In this document: positions 53,179 through 62,439 of the stretch, in pieces
How positions within the stretch are numbered: the stretch's first letter is position 1
Layout: each line of letters starts with the position of its first letter
Origin: an uncultured bacterium
GTDB taxonomy: Bacteria > Bacillota_I > Bacilli_A > RF39 > UBA660
NCBI GenBank assembly: GCA_949292245.1
Contig: CASEYV010000003.1
Location: forward strand, 1 to 64,000
Reading direction: 5' to 3'
DNA: 64,000 bases
Translations under genes and position numbers: made by a program
The notes under the pieces: model-generated
Told to the model about the DNA's origin: nothing
The model's database searches: none
The model's input: the letters and a program-made list of their open reading frames with translations, nothing else

Positions 53179-53592
53179 CTACCAATCTAGTTCTTCATCA
53201 GTATTGTTTTTACTTACTTTTTCCGATTCATCACTAATTTTTCCTTGAACATTTACATTTTTAGGTGTACATAAATATATTCCTACGCCGATTTTTTGCA
53301 TAGAGCCCCCGATTGCATATATTACTCCACTTAAAAAGTCTATTATCCTTTTTGCTTGATCGGATGTAACCCTTTTTAAATTTACTACTACACTATTTCT
53401 ATTTTTTAAATGATCTGCTATTTGTTGAGATTCAGAATATGCTCTTGGTTCTAAAAGAATCATTTTATTACCAGATTTGTCTGCTTCTTTAATGGCTTCT
53501 TCTTCACTCATTGCATAGTATTCATCTTCAGTTCCAACTAAATTGTCGTCATCACCATCATAACTAAATATTTTCTTTAAGTTTAACCCCAT
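53179..53592 (-). CDS. sepF: Cell division protein SepF
   Basis: 137 residues. The N-terminal amphipathic membrane-targeting helix MGLNLKKIFSY is followed by an acidic linker. The SepF domain runs EPRAYSESQQIADHLKNRNS, VVVNLKRVTSDQAKRIIDFL, GVIYAIGGSMQKIG. It tethers FtsZ to the membrane and shapes the septum. GGAGG ribosome site and its own promoter. Confidence 0.95.
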   Translation of the reverse strand: MGLNLKKIFSYDGDDDNLVGTEDEYYAMSEEEAIKEADKSGNKMILLEPRAYSESQQIADHLKNRNSVVVNLKRVTSDQAKRIIDFLSGVIYAIGGSMQKIGVGIYLCTPKNVNVQGKISDESEKVSKNNTDEELDW

Positions 53593-53620
53593 ATGGATTC
53601 CTCCCTAGTCTACTATTAAC

Positions 53621-53649
53621 ATTCTATCAAATTTTTCTTGTCTTGACAA
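53621..53649 (-). promoter_or_regulatory. Promoter of sepF-divIVA
   Basis: Minus strand TTGTCA (53644-53649), 17 bp, TAGAAT (53621-53626), overlapping the region after the glyS stop. Confidence 0.7.
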
Positions 53650-53652
53650 TAC

Positions 53653-55026
53653 TTAAAATTCTAATTTGTTAAGAATATAATCTTTTATTTCATCAACACT
53701 TAGTGTTATTTGTTGCATTGTATCTCTATTTCTTATAGTTACTGTATTTTTTTCAAGAGTAGAATCATCTATAGTTATTGCAAATGGTGTTCCTATAGCA
53801 TCGCTTCTTCTATAACGTTTTCCTATTGAACCAGTCTCATCATAACTACATGCCATATATTTGCATAGTTGTGCGTATATATCATTTGCTTTTTCAGCAT
53901 GTACTTTTTTTATTAATGGTAATATCGTTACTTTATACGGAGCAAGTGCAGGATGTATTTTTAAAACTATCCTTTCTTCTTCATTTACTTGTTCTTTTTG
54001 ATATGAATTAACTAAAATTGCTAGTAACAAACGATCTAATCCTACTGATGGCTCTATTACAAATGGTAAGTATTTTTCATTTGTTTCAGCATCTAAATAT
54101 CGTAAATCTACTCCACTTTTTTCTTGATGAACCGTTAAATCATAATCAGTCCTATCTGCTATACCCCAAAGTTCACCCCAACCAAAAGGAAATAAATATT
54201 CTATGTCTGTTGTTGCTTTACTATAAAATGCTAATTCTTCTTTAGCATGATCACGAAAACGAAGTTTTTCTTTGTCTAAACCTATAGTCTTTAAAAAATC
54301 CATACAATAGTTTTTCCAGTAACCAAACCATTCTAAATCCGTGTTGGGTTTGCAAAAAAATTCTAGTTCCATTTGTTCAAATTCTCTAGTCCTAAAAATA
54401 AAGTTTCCTGGGGTTATTTCATTTCTAAAGGCTTTCCCCGTTTGAGCAACACCAAATGGCAATTTAAGGCGCATGCTTCTTTCAATATTTTTAAAATTGA
54501 TAAAAATACCTTGCGCCGTTTCTCCACGTAAATAAATAGTATTTTTAGTGTCATCTGTTACCCCAATTGATGTTTCAAATAATAAGTTGAATTTTCTAAT
54601 CGGAGTAAATTCAGTAGACCCACATATTGGACATTTTATTTTATTATCACTTATATATTTTTCTAACTTTTCATTGTCCCAGCCATCTCCAGTAACTGCA
54701 CCTTTTGTTGCATCTTCAATTAACTTATCTGCCCGATATCTACTTTTACATTTTTTGCAATCTATTAAAGGATCAGCAAAACTAGCCACATGGCCTGATG
54801 CTACCCATACCTCAGGATTCATTAAAATCGCTGAATCTAAACCATAGTTATATGGGTTTTCTTGAATAAATTTCTTTTTCCAAGCATTCCTTATATTTTC
54901 TTTTAAATTTGTTCCTAATGGACCATAATCCCATGTATTTGATAAGCCATTATATATTTCACTTCCTTGAAATATAAAACCATATTGTTTTGCATAATTA
55001 ACTAATTCTTCCATTGATAAGTTCAT
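53653..55026 (-). CDS. glyS: Glycyl-tRNA synthetase, single-chain homodimeric type
   Basis: 457 residues. Class II synthetase of the alpha2 kind. Motif sequences: YDYGPLGTNLKENI-like opening (TWDYGPLG), FRTREFEQMELEFFC (motif 2), and EPSVGLDRLLLAIL (motif 3). A CKKC/CPIC zinc insertion is present. The ATG at 55026 gives the normal start MNLSMEELVNYAKQ; a GTG three codons earlier is open. No T-box lies upstream, unlike valS. It is 26 bp downstream of tdk and may end the NAD operon transcript. Confidence 0.96.
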   Translation of the reverse strand: MNLSMEELVNYAKQYGFIFQGSEIYNGLSNTWDYGPLGTNLKENIRNAWKKKFIQENPYNYGLDSAILMNPEVWVASGHVASFADPLIDCKKCKSRYRADKLIEDATKGAVTGDGWDNEKLEKYISDNKIKCPICGSTEFTPIRKFNLLFETSIGVTDDTKNTIYLRGETAQGIFINFKNIERSMRLKLPFGVAQTGKAFRNEITPGNFIFRTREFEQMELEFFCKPNTDLEWFGYWKNYCMDFLKTIGLDKEKLRFRDHAKEELAFYSKATTDIEYLFPFGWGELWGIADRTDYDLTVHQEKSGVDLRYLDAETNEKYLPFVIEPSVGLDRLLLAILVNSYQKEQVNEEERIVLKIHPALAPYKVTILPLIKKVHAEKANDIYAQLCKYMACSYDETGSIGKRYRRSDAIGTPFAITIDDSTLEKNTVTIRNRDTMQQITLSVDEIKDYILNKLEF

Positions 55027-55060
55027 ATAATCCACAACCTTTCAAATAATATTATATCAT

Positions 55061-55654
55061 TTATTTTAATTTATTACCAAGTACATATTCTAAATAGTGA
55101 TCACTACATAGCGGAATGTATTCAACTTCTGCATTTTCACCATCTATTACTACTTCTTTACCACTTGATATATATTTTCCATTTACTCTTCTTGCATTAA
55201 ACATTGCTGGTTTACCACATATACAATTTACTGTAAGTTCATGTTTTTCATCACTTCTAGCAAAAAGTTGAGCACTGCCTTCAAATAAATCACCTTTAAA
55301 ATTGCTTTTAAGAGCATAGCATATTACTGAAATATTAAATTTGTGAGCTATATACCATAGTTCATTTATTTGATTTTTAGTTAAAAATTGGGCTTCATCT
55401 ACTAATATAAATTGAGCATATCTGTATTTATTAAAATATTTTTTAGAAAGTAAATTAGCACTTTTAGGTATTAAATAATCCGCTTTAATACTAGAACCTG
55501 TTCTATTTATTACACTTAATCCACCTTTAGTGTCTATCTTTGGTTTCATAACTACTAAGTTAATTAAATATTTAGAATAATTATAATGGTCTTGTATAAG
55601 TTTTGTGGTTTTACCAGTTTCCATTGTGCCATAATATAAAGTTAAGTTTGCCAT
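55061..55654 (-). CDS. tdk: Thymidine kinase
   Basis: 197 residues. Type II thymidine kinase of the pyrimidine salvage pathway. P-loop YYGTMETGKTTKLI, Walker B LVDEAQFL, zinc lasso CICGKPAMFNARR with LCSDHY at the C-terminal side, and the lid near YIPLC. Two bases after the NrtR-like gene, so co-transcribed. Confidence 0.96.
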   Translation of the reverse strand: MANLTLYYGTMETGKTTKLIQDHYNYSKYLINLVVMKPKIDTKGGLSVINRTGSSIKADYLIPKSANLLSKKYFNKYRYAQFILVDEAQFLTKNQINELWYIAHKFNISVICYALKSNFKGDLFEGSAQLFARSDEKHELTVNCICGKPAMFNARRVNGKYISSGKEVVIDGENAEVEYIPLCSDHYLEYVLGNKLK

Positions 55655-55656
55655 AA

Positions 55657-56466
55657 TTAATTTCCTTTGTATTTAAAATAATACGAAGGTCGATGCCCTC
55701 CCCCTGTTTTTATTTTATCTGTTTTTATTACTTTGTCTTCAATTATCCTTCTAAACGCCGGATCTAAAAGTTTTTTATTTAATATTATTTCATATACTTG
55801 TTGTAATTCTTTTAATGTAAAATATTTAGGCATCATATTAAATACTATGTCTGTGTATAATACTTTATTTTTTAATCTTTCTATACCTGATAAAATTACT
55901 ACCGGATTATCAAAGGCTAAATATTTGTTATCAACTATTTCAAATGAATATCTATCTGTAGATAATTCTTTTAATGTCTTTTTAATTGTAAAATCTATGT
56001 AGTCTTGACCATTGTTTAAATAAAATTTTACTAAATTGTCTTTTTCTTCATATGTTACATCAAACCATGATGCTTCTTCACTTATTTGCGTATTAATTGT
56101 ATTTTTATCTATTAAAGAAATATAGGCACTGCTTATTACACGCATTCGGGGATCTCTATCTACTTTGCTAAATGTATATAATTGTTCTATAAATATCTTG
56201 TCTAAATTAGTTTCTTTTTTTAATACTCTAGTTGCCGCTTCATCTAAAGTTTCATCCATCTTAATAAATCCCCCTGGCAAACACCATTTGTCTTTGTAAG
56301 GATGGTTTTTCCTTTTAACTAATAAAATATTAATCTTCTTTTGGTTTAGCTTACGATAGTTAGTTGTTAATTCATCAGCAACACTAACAACTAATATATC
56401 TACTGTTACACTTGGTTTTTCATACTTATCAGGATTATAACTTGCTAAAAATTCTTTTTCTGTCAT
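55657..56466 (-). CDS. NrtR-like NAD regulator (NUDIX fused to winged helix)
   Basis: 269 residues. The N-terminal NUDIX domain has GGFIKMDETLDEAATRVLKK, but the box lacks the canonical REUxEE (RVLKKE), so catalysis is doubtful and ligand sensing is likely. From about residue 195 there is a winged-helix region: YFTLKELQQVYEIILNKKL, then DPAFRRII and GGGHRPSYYFKY, typical of NrtR. NrtR repressors sense ADP-ribose or NAD metabolites. It is encoded in the same string as nadE, nadD and nadK, whose promoter carries two dyads, so autoregulation is likely. Confidence 0.85.
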   Translation of the reverse strand: MTEKEFLASYNPDKYEKPSVTVDILVVSVADELTTNYRKLNQKKINILLVKRKNHPYKDKWCLPGGFIKMDETLDEAATRVLKKETNLDKIFIEQLYTFSKVDRDPRMRVISSAYISLIDKNTINTQISEEASWFDVTYEEKDNLVKFYLNNGQDYIDFTIKKTLKELSTDRYSFEIVDNKYLAFDNPVVILSGIERLKNKVLYTDIVFNMMPKYFTLKELQQVYEIILNKKLLDPAFRRIIEDKVIKTDKIKTGGGHRPSYYFKYKGN

Positions 56467-56497
56467 AATAAATACCTCAAATTTATTATATCATAAA

Positions 56498-57268
56498 TCA
56501 TTTATAATTTAAAAACTTATTATTAATTCTTTTAATAAAGTCATAATTACTTTGTCTTAATATTTTGATGTATTCATTACTAATAAATGTCTTTACTTTT
56601 ATTACATCTTTAATGTATTTGTTCTTGCCATCTATAGTTATTACTATATCTTTTTCTGTTGGTTCTATTATTATAAATTTTTCACTAGGAATAATTAATG
56701 AATTTGATAAAGAAATGTATTTAGTGTTGTTAATTGTTCCAAGAGGAGTTAGTTGTAATGAACGAATGGTGTCAAACATAATTGCTCCATTTAAACTTTT
56801 GTTATAACCTGTTGATCCAAATGGTGTGGCAATTATTAGTCCATCTCCAGCATAGTTTTCTAAATATGAATTGTTGATACTAATACGACATTTAAACACT
56901 TTAAAATCTTTATATCTTATTACTATTTCATTTAAAGAATATATGTTTATTATTTGTTTTTTGGTATATACTATTGTTTTTTGTAAATATATCTTTTGAG
57001 TTTTTAATTTATTTTCTTTTAATTCTTTAATAAAATTATTGATATCTTTTATTGATATATCTTGATAATAACCTAATGTACCAGTATTTATTCCTATATA
57101 ATTATAATTGGTATTATATTTGTTTTTTCTAACACAAGATAAAAATGTTCCATCTCCCCCGATTGCTATTTTTAAATTTTTTAATTTTATGTTTTCTTTT
57201 AGTAGTTTTTGTTCTAATAAATTTTTAACTTTGATAGATTTAATATTATTATTTGCATATATATTCAT
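56498..57268 (-). CDS. nadK: NAD kinase
   Basis: 256 residues. It phosphorylates NAD to NADP. IAIGGDGTFL is the GGDGT catalytic/ATP motif. GINTGTLGYY, DGLIIATPFGSTGYNKS (NAD-binding) and TPLGTINN follow. Fourth gene of the NAD operon, 4 bp after the methyltransferase. Confidence 0.95.
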   Translation of the reverse strand: MNIYANNNIKSIKVKNLLEQKLLKENIKLKNLKIAIGGDGTFLSCVRKNKYNTNYNYIGINTGTLGYYQDISIKDINNFIKELKENKLKTQKIYLQKTIVYTKKQIINIYSLNEIVIRYKDFKVFKCRISINNSYLENYAGDGLIIATPFGSTGYNKSLNGAIMFDTIRSLQLTPLGTINNTKYISLSNSLIIPSEKFIIIEPTEKDIVITIDGKNKYIKDVIKVKTFISNEYIKILRQSNYDFIKRINNKFLNYK

Positions 57269-57272
57269 TTTA

Positions 57273-59291
57273 TCAACTCTTTTCTATTACTATTAATAAT
57301 GTTGAATTTGGTAAATTACATATATTTAGATTTTCATCATATATGGCTATTTTAGATAATAAATTTACATTATAACCTTTTTGTAAATATTCTTTTTTTA
57401 CTATTATTTTACTATTTGGTAATATTTCTTTAATAAATTTTGTATATTCTTTTAATGTAAAATAAGCAAATTGTTCTTGAACTTCCATAGGATATGCTTC
57501 TTCACCCCACGTGTATGTGTATAAAAATTCTAAAGCATCATTTACTAATAATTTTACTTTATTTTCACTTAGTTTTGTGTATTTAATATTACGTCCTTGA
57601 AAGTCATGGCAAAATCTATTTAATATTTCTATGTCTTTGGGATTATAAAACTCAATAATTCGATATGCATCTTTATTTTCTTCCATAACTCCATCTCGTA
57701 TAATTATTCTGCCACCTTTTCTTAAAGCTTTATAAGCTTCAGTTAATACTACTTTTATTGTTTCAGTGTTAAACTTTTTACCATTAAAAGTAATATAGGA
57801 ATATAATTCATGAATAATTGCTGAAAATATTATTGTGTCTTGACTATTATTTTTAATATATTTATTTAAATTTAAAGCATCTCCTTTAAAAATATTCCAT
57901 AGATGGTTTTCTTTTAATTTTAATGTTTTTAACTTTTCTATTACATTTTGGGAAATATCCATTCCTGTTATATTTAAATTGGGATTGTGTTTTTCTAATA
58001 AATTTAGAATAATACCCCCACCAGAACCTATGTCTAATATATTTTGACCCACTAAATAGTTTAATATTTTTTCTTTATCACTTTTAGAGTGATTCATTTG
58101 TTCAAGATATGTTGTTTCTTCAAAAAAACGATCAAATTTGTCTTTACGAAAACCAAATAAATCATATAACATGTATATTGCTTTTTGATAATTACTATCA
58201 TTAATAGATGCTACTTCACAAAATTCAATTAATTTTTTTATTTGAATAGAATATTTAAAATTAAATATTAAATTGTTATTTTCTATTTTAATATTGATTT
58301 TGATGTGTGGTGATACTTTTATCTTATTATGTAATATGTCTTGATAACTTATGGTATTTAAATAATACTCTATTACTCTTTTTTTGTATAAATTTAATTC
58401 TCTTTTTTGATGGTAGTTAAAGTATAAATCTTTCATTAGTTTTTCAAAAGTAACATTATCTATTTTTTCTGTTAGGTGTTTTTGAATTATTAAAAGAATC
58501 TTTATTTGTTCTTTTAAAGAAAAACTTTCAATGGCTGATTCAAAATACCAAATGTCTACTTTGGAAAATAAATCTTCTAAGCATGTTTTTACTTTATTAT
58601 TTAATCTTGTTAAATAATTTAGCTCTTCTTTACTTAATGTTTTGTTTAATTTTTCTAATCTTGTAATATAGTTTTCTTGATTGTTAAATTGATTGTTTAT
58701 TATTAAATCAATAGTTTCTATTACTTTAGGTTCAATATCTTTATATAAATTTTTTGATACTCCACTAATTATACATTTATTTAAAACTATTAATACTTTC
58801 CTTAATTTGTTTTTGATAATTAATTTGTTTTTAATTAATAAATATAATTCATAATTTTTATTTAAGGTTGTTTCTCCTTTTAAAAATTGACCAACCAAAC
58901 CATGAGTTTTAATTAAAGTACTTATAATTATATTATTATTGGTTTCTAAGTATATTTGACTTGATCCTATATTATGAGCATATAAATCATAACCTTTTTT
59001 TCTCCATAAAGAACGTTCACTTTTTCTTCCACATTTTGCTACTTCACTCCATTTTAATGTTTCTTCGACAAGATATAAAATGTCTTTTGCTAACTTTTCT
59101 TCTTTGTTTATTTCATCTAATACTTGTAATGTTTTTAAACAATAGTTTAATACACTATGATTAGTTATTTCTTTTAAGGAAGAAACATTTAAGTAATTAT
59201 AATTTTTTTCTAAAGTATTATATAAATATGTAAGCCATAATTCACTACTATTTTTATTAGCATTATTGATTGATCTTATAGCTTTTAACAT
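57273..59291 (-). CDS. Large class I methyltransferase in the NAD operon
   Basis: 672 residues. Residues 1-400 are an unassigned, helix-rich, lysine/asparagine-rich region with no recognisable domain. A class I SAM-dependent methyltransferase follows: motif I NILDIGSGGGIILNLLEKH (near 425), acidic TGMDIS, then FSAIIHELYSY and LRKGGRIIIRDGV. Its 5' end overlaps nadD by 29 bp, and nadK follows after 4 bp, so translation is coupled to NAD enzymes. The substrate is not known. Confidence 0.8.
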   Translation of the reverse strand: MLKAIRSINNANKNSSELWLTYLYNTLEKNYNYLNVSSLKEITNHSVLNYCLKTLQVLDEINKEEKLAKDILYLVEETLKWSEVAKCGRKSERSLWRKKGYDLYAHNIGSSQIYLETNNNIIISTLIKTHGLVGQFLKGETTLNKNYELYLLIKNKLIIKNKLRKVLIVLNKCIISGVSKNLYKDIEPKVIETIDLIINNQFNNQENYITRLEKLNKTLSKEELNYLTRLNNKVKTCLEDLFSKVDIWYFESAIESFSLKEQIKILLIIQKHLTEKIDNVTFEKLMKDLYFNYHQKRELNLYKKRVIEYYLNTISYQDILHNKIKVSPHIKINIKIENNNLIFNFKYSIQIKKLIEFCEVASINDSNYQKAIYMLYDLFGFRKDKFDRFFEETTYLEQMNHSKSDKEKILNYLVGQNILDIGSGGGIILNLLEKHNPNLNITGMDISQNVIEKLKTLKLKENHLWNIFKGDALNLNKYIKNNSQDTIIFSAIIHELYSYITFNGKKFNTETIKVVLTEAYKALRKGGRIIIRDGVMEENKDAYRIIEFYNPKDIEILNRFCHDFQGRNIKYTKLSENKVKLLVNDALEFLYTYTWGEEAYPMEVQEQFAYFTLKEYTKFIKEILPNSKIIVKKEYLQKGYNVNLLSKIAIYDENLNICNLPNSTLLIVIEKS

Positions 59292-59859
59292 TTTTTACCC
59301 CATATAAATTATTTTCTAATATATATTTATATACTTTTTTATCTAAATATTTACTAGCTTTTTTTAATTTGTTTTCTTTTAATAATTTTCTTATTTTACT
59401 AGATGAAATAGCACTTTTAAATTTAATTATCTTATAATCATTAACTTTATTTAAAGTATTTAAGTGCTTTTTAATATTAATCTTTTTCCTTTGCATAATT
59501 ATTAAATTATATTTTAATAATTCTTCATATTTATACCATTTGGCAAAATCTATTATGTTATCTGCTCCAATTATGATGGATAATTTAGCTGTAGGATATA
59601 ACTTTTTTATCTCTTCTAAAACTTCATATGTCTTACTTAAATGATATAATTTAGTATTTATTGTTATTTTATCAGTTGCTATTAATTTTAACATAGCAAT
59701 TCTTTTCTTAATAGATACTTCACTTTCTTTATCCCAATATTTTTCTGTTGGAATAATTATGATTTTATCAACATAACCTTTTTTTATTAGTTTTTGACAT
59801 ATCTTTAAATGGGCTTTGTGTACTGGATTAAAGGTACCATTATATATTCCTATTTGCAT
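59263..59859 (-). CDS. nadD: Nicotinate-nucleotide adenylyltransferase
   Basis: 198 residues. It makes deamido-NAD from nicotinate mononucleotide. Nucleotidyltransferase motifs: GTFNPVHKAHL (HxGH-like, HxAH here) and SAISSSKIRKLLKEN (the ISSTxIR box). GADNIIDFAKW is typical of NadD. Overlaps nadE by 10 bp. Confidence 0.93.
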   Translation of the reverse strand: MQIGIYNGTFNPVHKAHLKICQKLIKKGYVDKIIIIPTEKYWDKESEVSIKKRIAMLKLIATDKITINTKLYHLSKTYEVLEEIKKLYPTAKLSIIIGADNIIDFAKWYKYEELLKYNLIIMQRKKINIKKHLNTLNKVNDYKIIKFKSAISSSKIRKLLKENKLKKASKYLDKKVYKYILENNLYGVKNVKSYKINQ

Positions 59860-60596
59860 TTCTTTATATAAGTTGCTATTTTAAATTTATGGGCATTATT
59901 TTTATGGTACTTTTCTATTAATTCAGCACTCTTTTTATTTATAGGTATTTGGTTGATATAATCATCAATTTCTCTATATGTAACTTTTAATTTTTCTTCA
60001 TCTGTTTGACCACTTAAACCATCACTTGGTGCTTTATATAATACTTTTTTAGGTACTTTTAATACTTCACCTAGTTTAATTACTTCACTAACTGTAAAAT
60101 CAGCTATTACTTCTATGTCTCTAACTGAATCACCACCCTTAGTAAAATAACCTACATATGATTCTGATTTGTTTGCTGTTCCTGCAACAATATAGGTTTT
60201 ATTGTATAATTTTGAATACATTGCTGCACTATAATACATTGCAGCCATCCTTAAACGCGGTTTTAAATTAATATCACTATCTACTAAATATTTTTCATCT
60301 ACTAAAAAGTTTTTTTTAAATTCATCATACGTTTTTGTTAAATCAATGTTTTCAAGTCTAAAACCATAAAAATCACTAATTAGTTTGGCATCTTCTTTGT
60401 CTTCTTCTTTTGAATGAATCGGTAGGGTTAAACCAATAACATTTTCTTTTCCTAAGGCACTAACAAATAAAGCCGCAGCAACTGCACTATCCTTTCCTCC
60501 ACTTATTCCTAATACTGCTCCCTTTAAATTGTTCTTTTCATAATATTCTTGAATAAACTTTACAATGTTTTCGACTTCTCTTTTGGCATTAAACAT
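59850..60596 (-). CDS. nadE: NH3-dependent NAD synthetase
   Basis: 248 residues. It amidates deamido-NAD. The PP-loop SGGKDSAVAAAL is near residue 33, followed by GLTLPIHSKEEDKEDAKLI, VAGTANKSE, YFTKGGDS and KAPSDGLSGQTDE, all typical of NadE. There is no N-terminal glutaminase domain, so free ammonia is used. GGAGGAG ribosome site. First gene of the NAD operon, directly after two operator dyads and a consensus promoter. Confidence 0.97.
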   Translation of the reverse strand: MFNAKREVENIVKFIQEYYEKNNLKGAVLGISGGKDSAVAAALFVSALGKENVIGLTLPIHSKEEDKEDAKLISDFYGFRLENIDLTKTYDEFKKNFLVDEKYLVDSDINLKPRLRMAAMYYSAAMYSKLYNKTYIVAGTANKSESYVGYFTKGGDSVRDIEVIADFTVSEVIKLGEVLKVPKKVLYKAPSDGLSGQTDEEKLKVTYREIDDYINQIPINKKSAELIEKYHKNNAHKFKIATYIKKCK

Positions 60597-60616
60597 TTTT
60601 TTCTCCTCCTTCTTAT

Positions 60617-60702
60617 GTTATTAACTATTTGTTAATAACAATGTTTAATAAAAAACAATTAGTTGTTATTAACATTATATTAAAAACAAAATTATTTGTC
60701 AA
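60617..60702 (-). promoter_or_regulatory. Consensus promoter of the NAD operon with two operator dyads
   Basis: Minus strand TTGACA (60697-60702), 17 bp, TATAAT (60674-60679), both boxes perfect; the -35 lies in the end of recO. A perfect dyad GTTATTAAC-tattt-GTTAATAAC lies at 60617-60639. A second, GTTATTAAC-attat-ATTAAAAAC (right arm 7 of 9), lies at 60665-60687 and covers the -10 box. These are the likely binding sites of the NrtR-like protein encoded in the same operon. Confidence 0.8.
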
Positions 60703-61420
60703 TACTTTTTAAAAAGTTTTTGCTATTTAGATATAAACCTGTATATTTTTCATAATATATATCTAAAAAATTATTAATTGTTTTTTTAATGGATTCTTCT
60801 ACTTTAATGTCTTTTATACTCTCTATATTAATGTAGTAATACATTCTTATCATCTTTATTACTTTGGGATTCACCGGTATTTCGTTAGTTAAACATTTTT
60901 GACATACAAAACCTCCAGCATCTGCACTAATCGTGGCTATGCCTTGTAAGCTTTTGCAAAATACACATTCATTTAAATCAAATAGTACTCCTAGTTTTTC
61001 TAAGTATTTTATTTCTAATATGTTAGTTAGTACTAAAGGATCTAAACCATCTTCTATTTTTAGAATCGTTGTTATAAAATTGTCATATATTTCTTTTGAT
61101 TCACTTTGCTTGTATACTTGGTATGTTAATTCCGTTATGTAACTTACATAACTAATTAAAAAAATATCACTGCGGATATTTTTTAGGGGATTTATTATAT
61201 CAGCACTTACTAATGTAGATAGTTTGTCTTTTTTGTAATAAATGTTAAATTTGGCATAACTAAGTCGCATTGTTGCTACCCTATTTTTGCTCTTAAGTGA
61301 TGCCGCACCTTTAGCAAGTATTCCTATTATGCCATATTCTTTTGTTAAAACATTTATTATTTTACTGCTTTCTTTGTATGGCATCTCCGTTAAAATAAAA
61401 CCATCTACTTCTTCTAACAC
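60692..61420 (-). CDS. recO: DNA repair protein RecO
   Basis: 242 residues. Loads RecA with RecR. The N-terminal OB fold has GFILTEMPYKESSKI and GILAKGA. The central zinc finger is CVFCKSLQGIATISADAGGF then CQKC. Starts at a GTG with AAGGGA just upstream, one base after the yqzL stop. The conserved era-yqzL-recO order is kept. Confidence 0.93.
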   Translation of the reverse strand: MLEEVDGFILTEMPYKESSKIINVLTKEYGIIGILAKGAASLKSKNRVATMRLSYAKFNIYYKKDKLSTLVSADIINPLKNIRSDIFLISYVSYITELTYQVYKQSESKEIYDNFITTILKIEDGLDPLVLTNILEIKYLEKLGVLFDLNECVFCKSLQGIATISADAGGFVCQKCLTNEIPVNPKVIKMIRMYYYINIESIKDIKVEESIKKTINNFLDIYYEKYTGLYLNSKNFLKSIDK

Positions 61421-61421
61421 A

Positions 61422-61508
61422 TTATCCCTTCTTAATTTTTGTATATTCTAAATAATCTTCTACTTTTCCACTTTTAGCAAATTTTTTCCATGCTTCCTTT
61501 TTATTCAT
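61422..61508 (-). CDS. yqzL: YqzL-like microprotein
   Basis: 28 residues: MNKKEAWKKFAKSGKVEDYL followed by EYTKIKKG. WKxFxxTGxxxxYL is the pattern of YqzL-like proteins, which sit between era and recO in Bacillus and are longer there (about 47 residues). GGTGAT precedes the ATG, and recO starts directly after the stop. Function unknown. Confidence 0.7.
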   Translation of the reverse strand: MNKKEAWKKFAKSGKVEDYLEYTKIKKG

Positions 61509-61548
61509 TTTTATCACCTAATTATATATTGGGTGATTTTTTTAAAAT

Positions 61549-62439
61549 TTATTCATTGTCGATGAATCCTAGTTCAATTAGATATTTTTCCTTTTCTTTC
61601 CAGTTCTTTATTACTTTTACAAATATCTCTAAATATACTTTTTGATTAAGTAATTCTTCAATGTCCCTTCTTGCAAGTGTTCCTACTTGCTTTAACATAC
61701 TGCCATTCTTACCTATTACTATCTTTTTTAATGACTCACGATCTACTATTATATCAACATTTATGTTGGTAATGCCTTTTTTTTCTTCATAAAGTGTTGT
61801 GTAGCAAGTAATGCTATGTGGTACCTCATCTTCTGTTAACATTAGTAGTTTTTCTCTTACAATTTCACTTACCATAAATTTTAAACTACTGCTCGTGTAA
61901 TAATCATCAGGGAAATATTGAACATCATCATGTAAATACTTTTTAGTTACTTCAATTAGTCTTTTTATGTTATCAAATTTTAAGGCTGATGTTGGAACTA
62001 TTTCTACAAATGGATATATATTTTTGTATTTGTCAATTGTCTCTAAAAGATAGGCATCTGATACTTCGTCTATTTTGTTAAGTACTAGTATTACTGGTAC
62101 TTCTGTTTCTTTAAGAGCATTTAATATAAATAAATCTCCTTTACCTATGCCAGACGCTACATCTACTACAAATAATATGACATCAACATCTTTGGTCATA
62201 GAATATGCTTCTTTGTTTAACACTTTACCTAATTTATTCTGCGGTTTGTGTATTCCCGGAGTATCTACAAATACCATTTGATAACCATCTTCATTGTATA
62301 TCCCTTGGATTAAATTTCTTGTTGTTCCAGAAATATTGCTCGTGATAGCTACTTTACGATTGATTATAGCATTTAATAAAGTGCTCTTACCAACATTAGG
62401 ACGCCCTATTATGCTTACAAAACCACTTCTCATATTCAC
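61549..62439 (-). CDS. era: GTPase Era
   Basis: 296 residues. Essential 16S rRNA maturation GTPase. G1 GRPNVGKSTLLNA, G3 DTPGIHKPQNKLG, G4 NKID. The C-terminal KH domain has IVIGKNGSMLKQVGTLARRD. It starts one base after the dgkA stop; YqzL and recO follow. Confidence 0.97.
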   Translation of the reverse strand: MNMRSGFVSIIGRPNVGKSTLLNAIINRKVAITSNISGTTRNLIQGIYNEDGYQMVFVDTPGIHKPQNKLGKVLNKEAYSMTKDVDVILFVVDVASGIGKGDLFILNALKETEVPVILVLNKIDEVSDAYLLETIDKYKNIYPFVEIVPTSALKFDNIKRLIEVTKKYLHDDVQYFPDDYYTSSSLKFMVSEIVREKLLMLTEDEVPHSITCYTTLYEEKKGITNINVDIIVDRESLKKIVIGKNGSMLKQVGTLARRDIEELLNQKVYLEIFVKVIKNWKEKEKYLIELGFIDNE

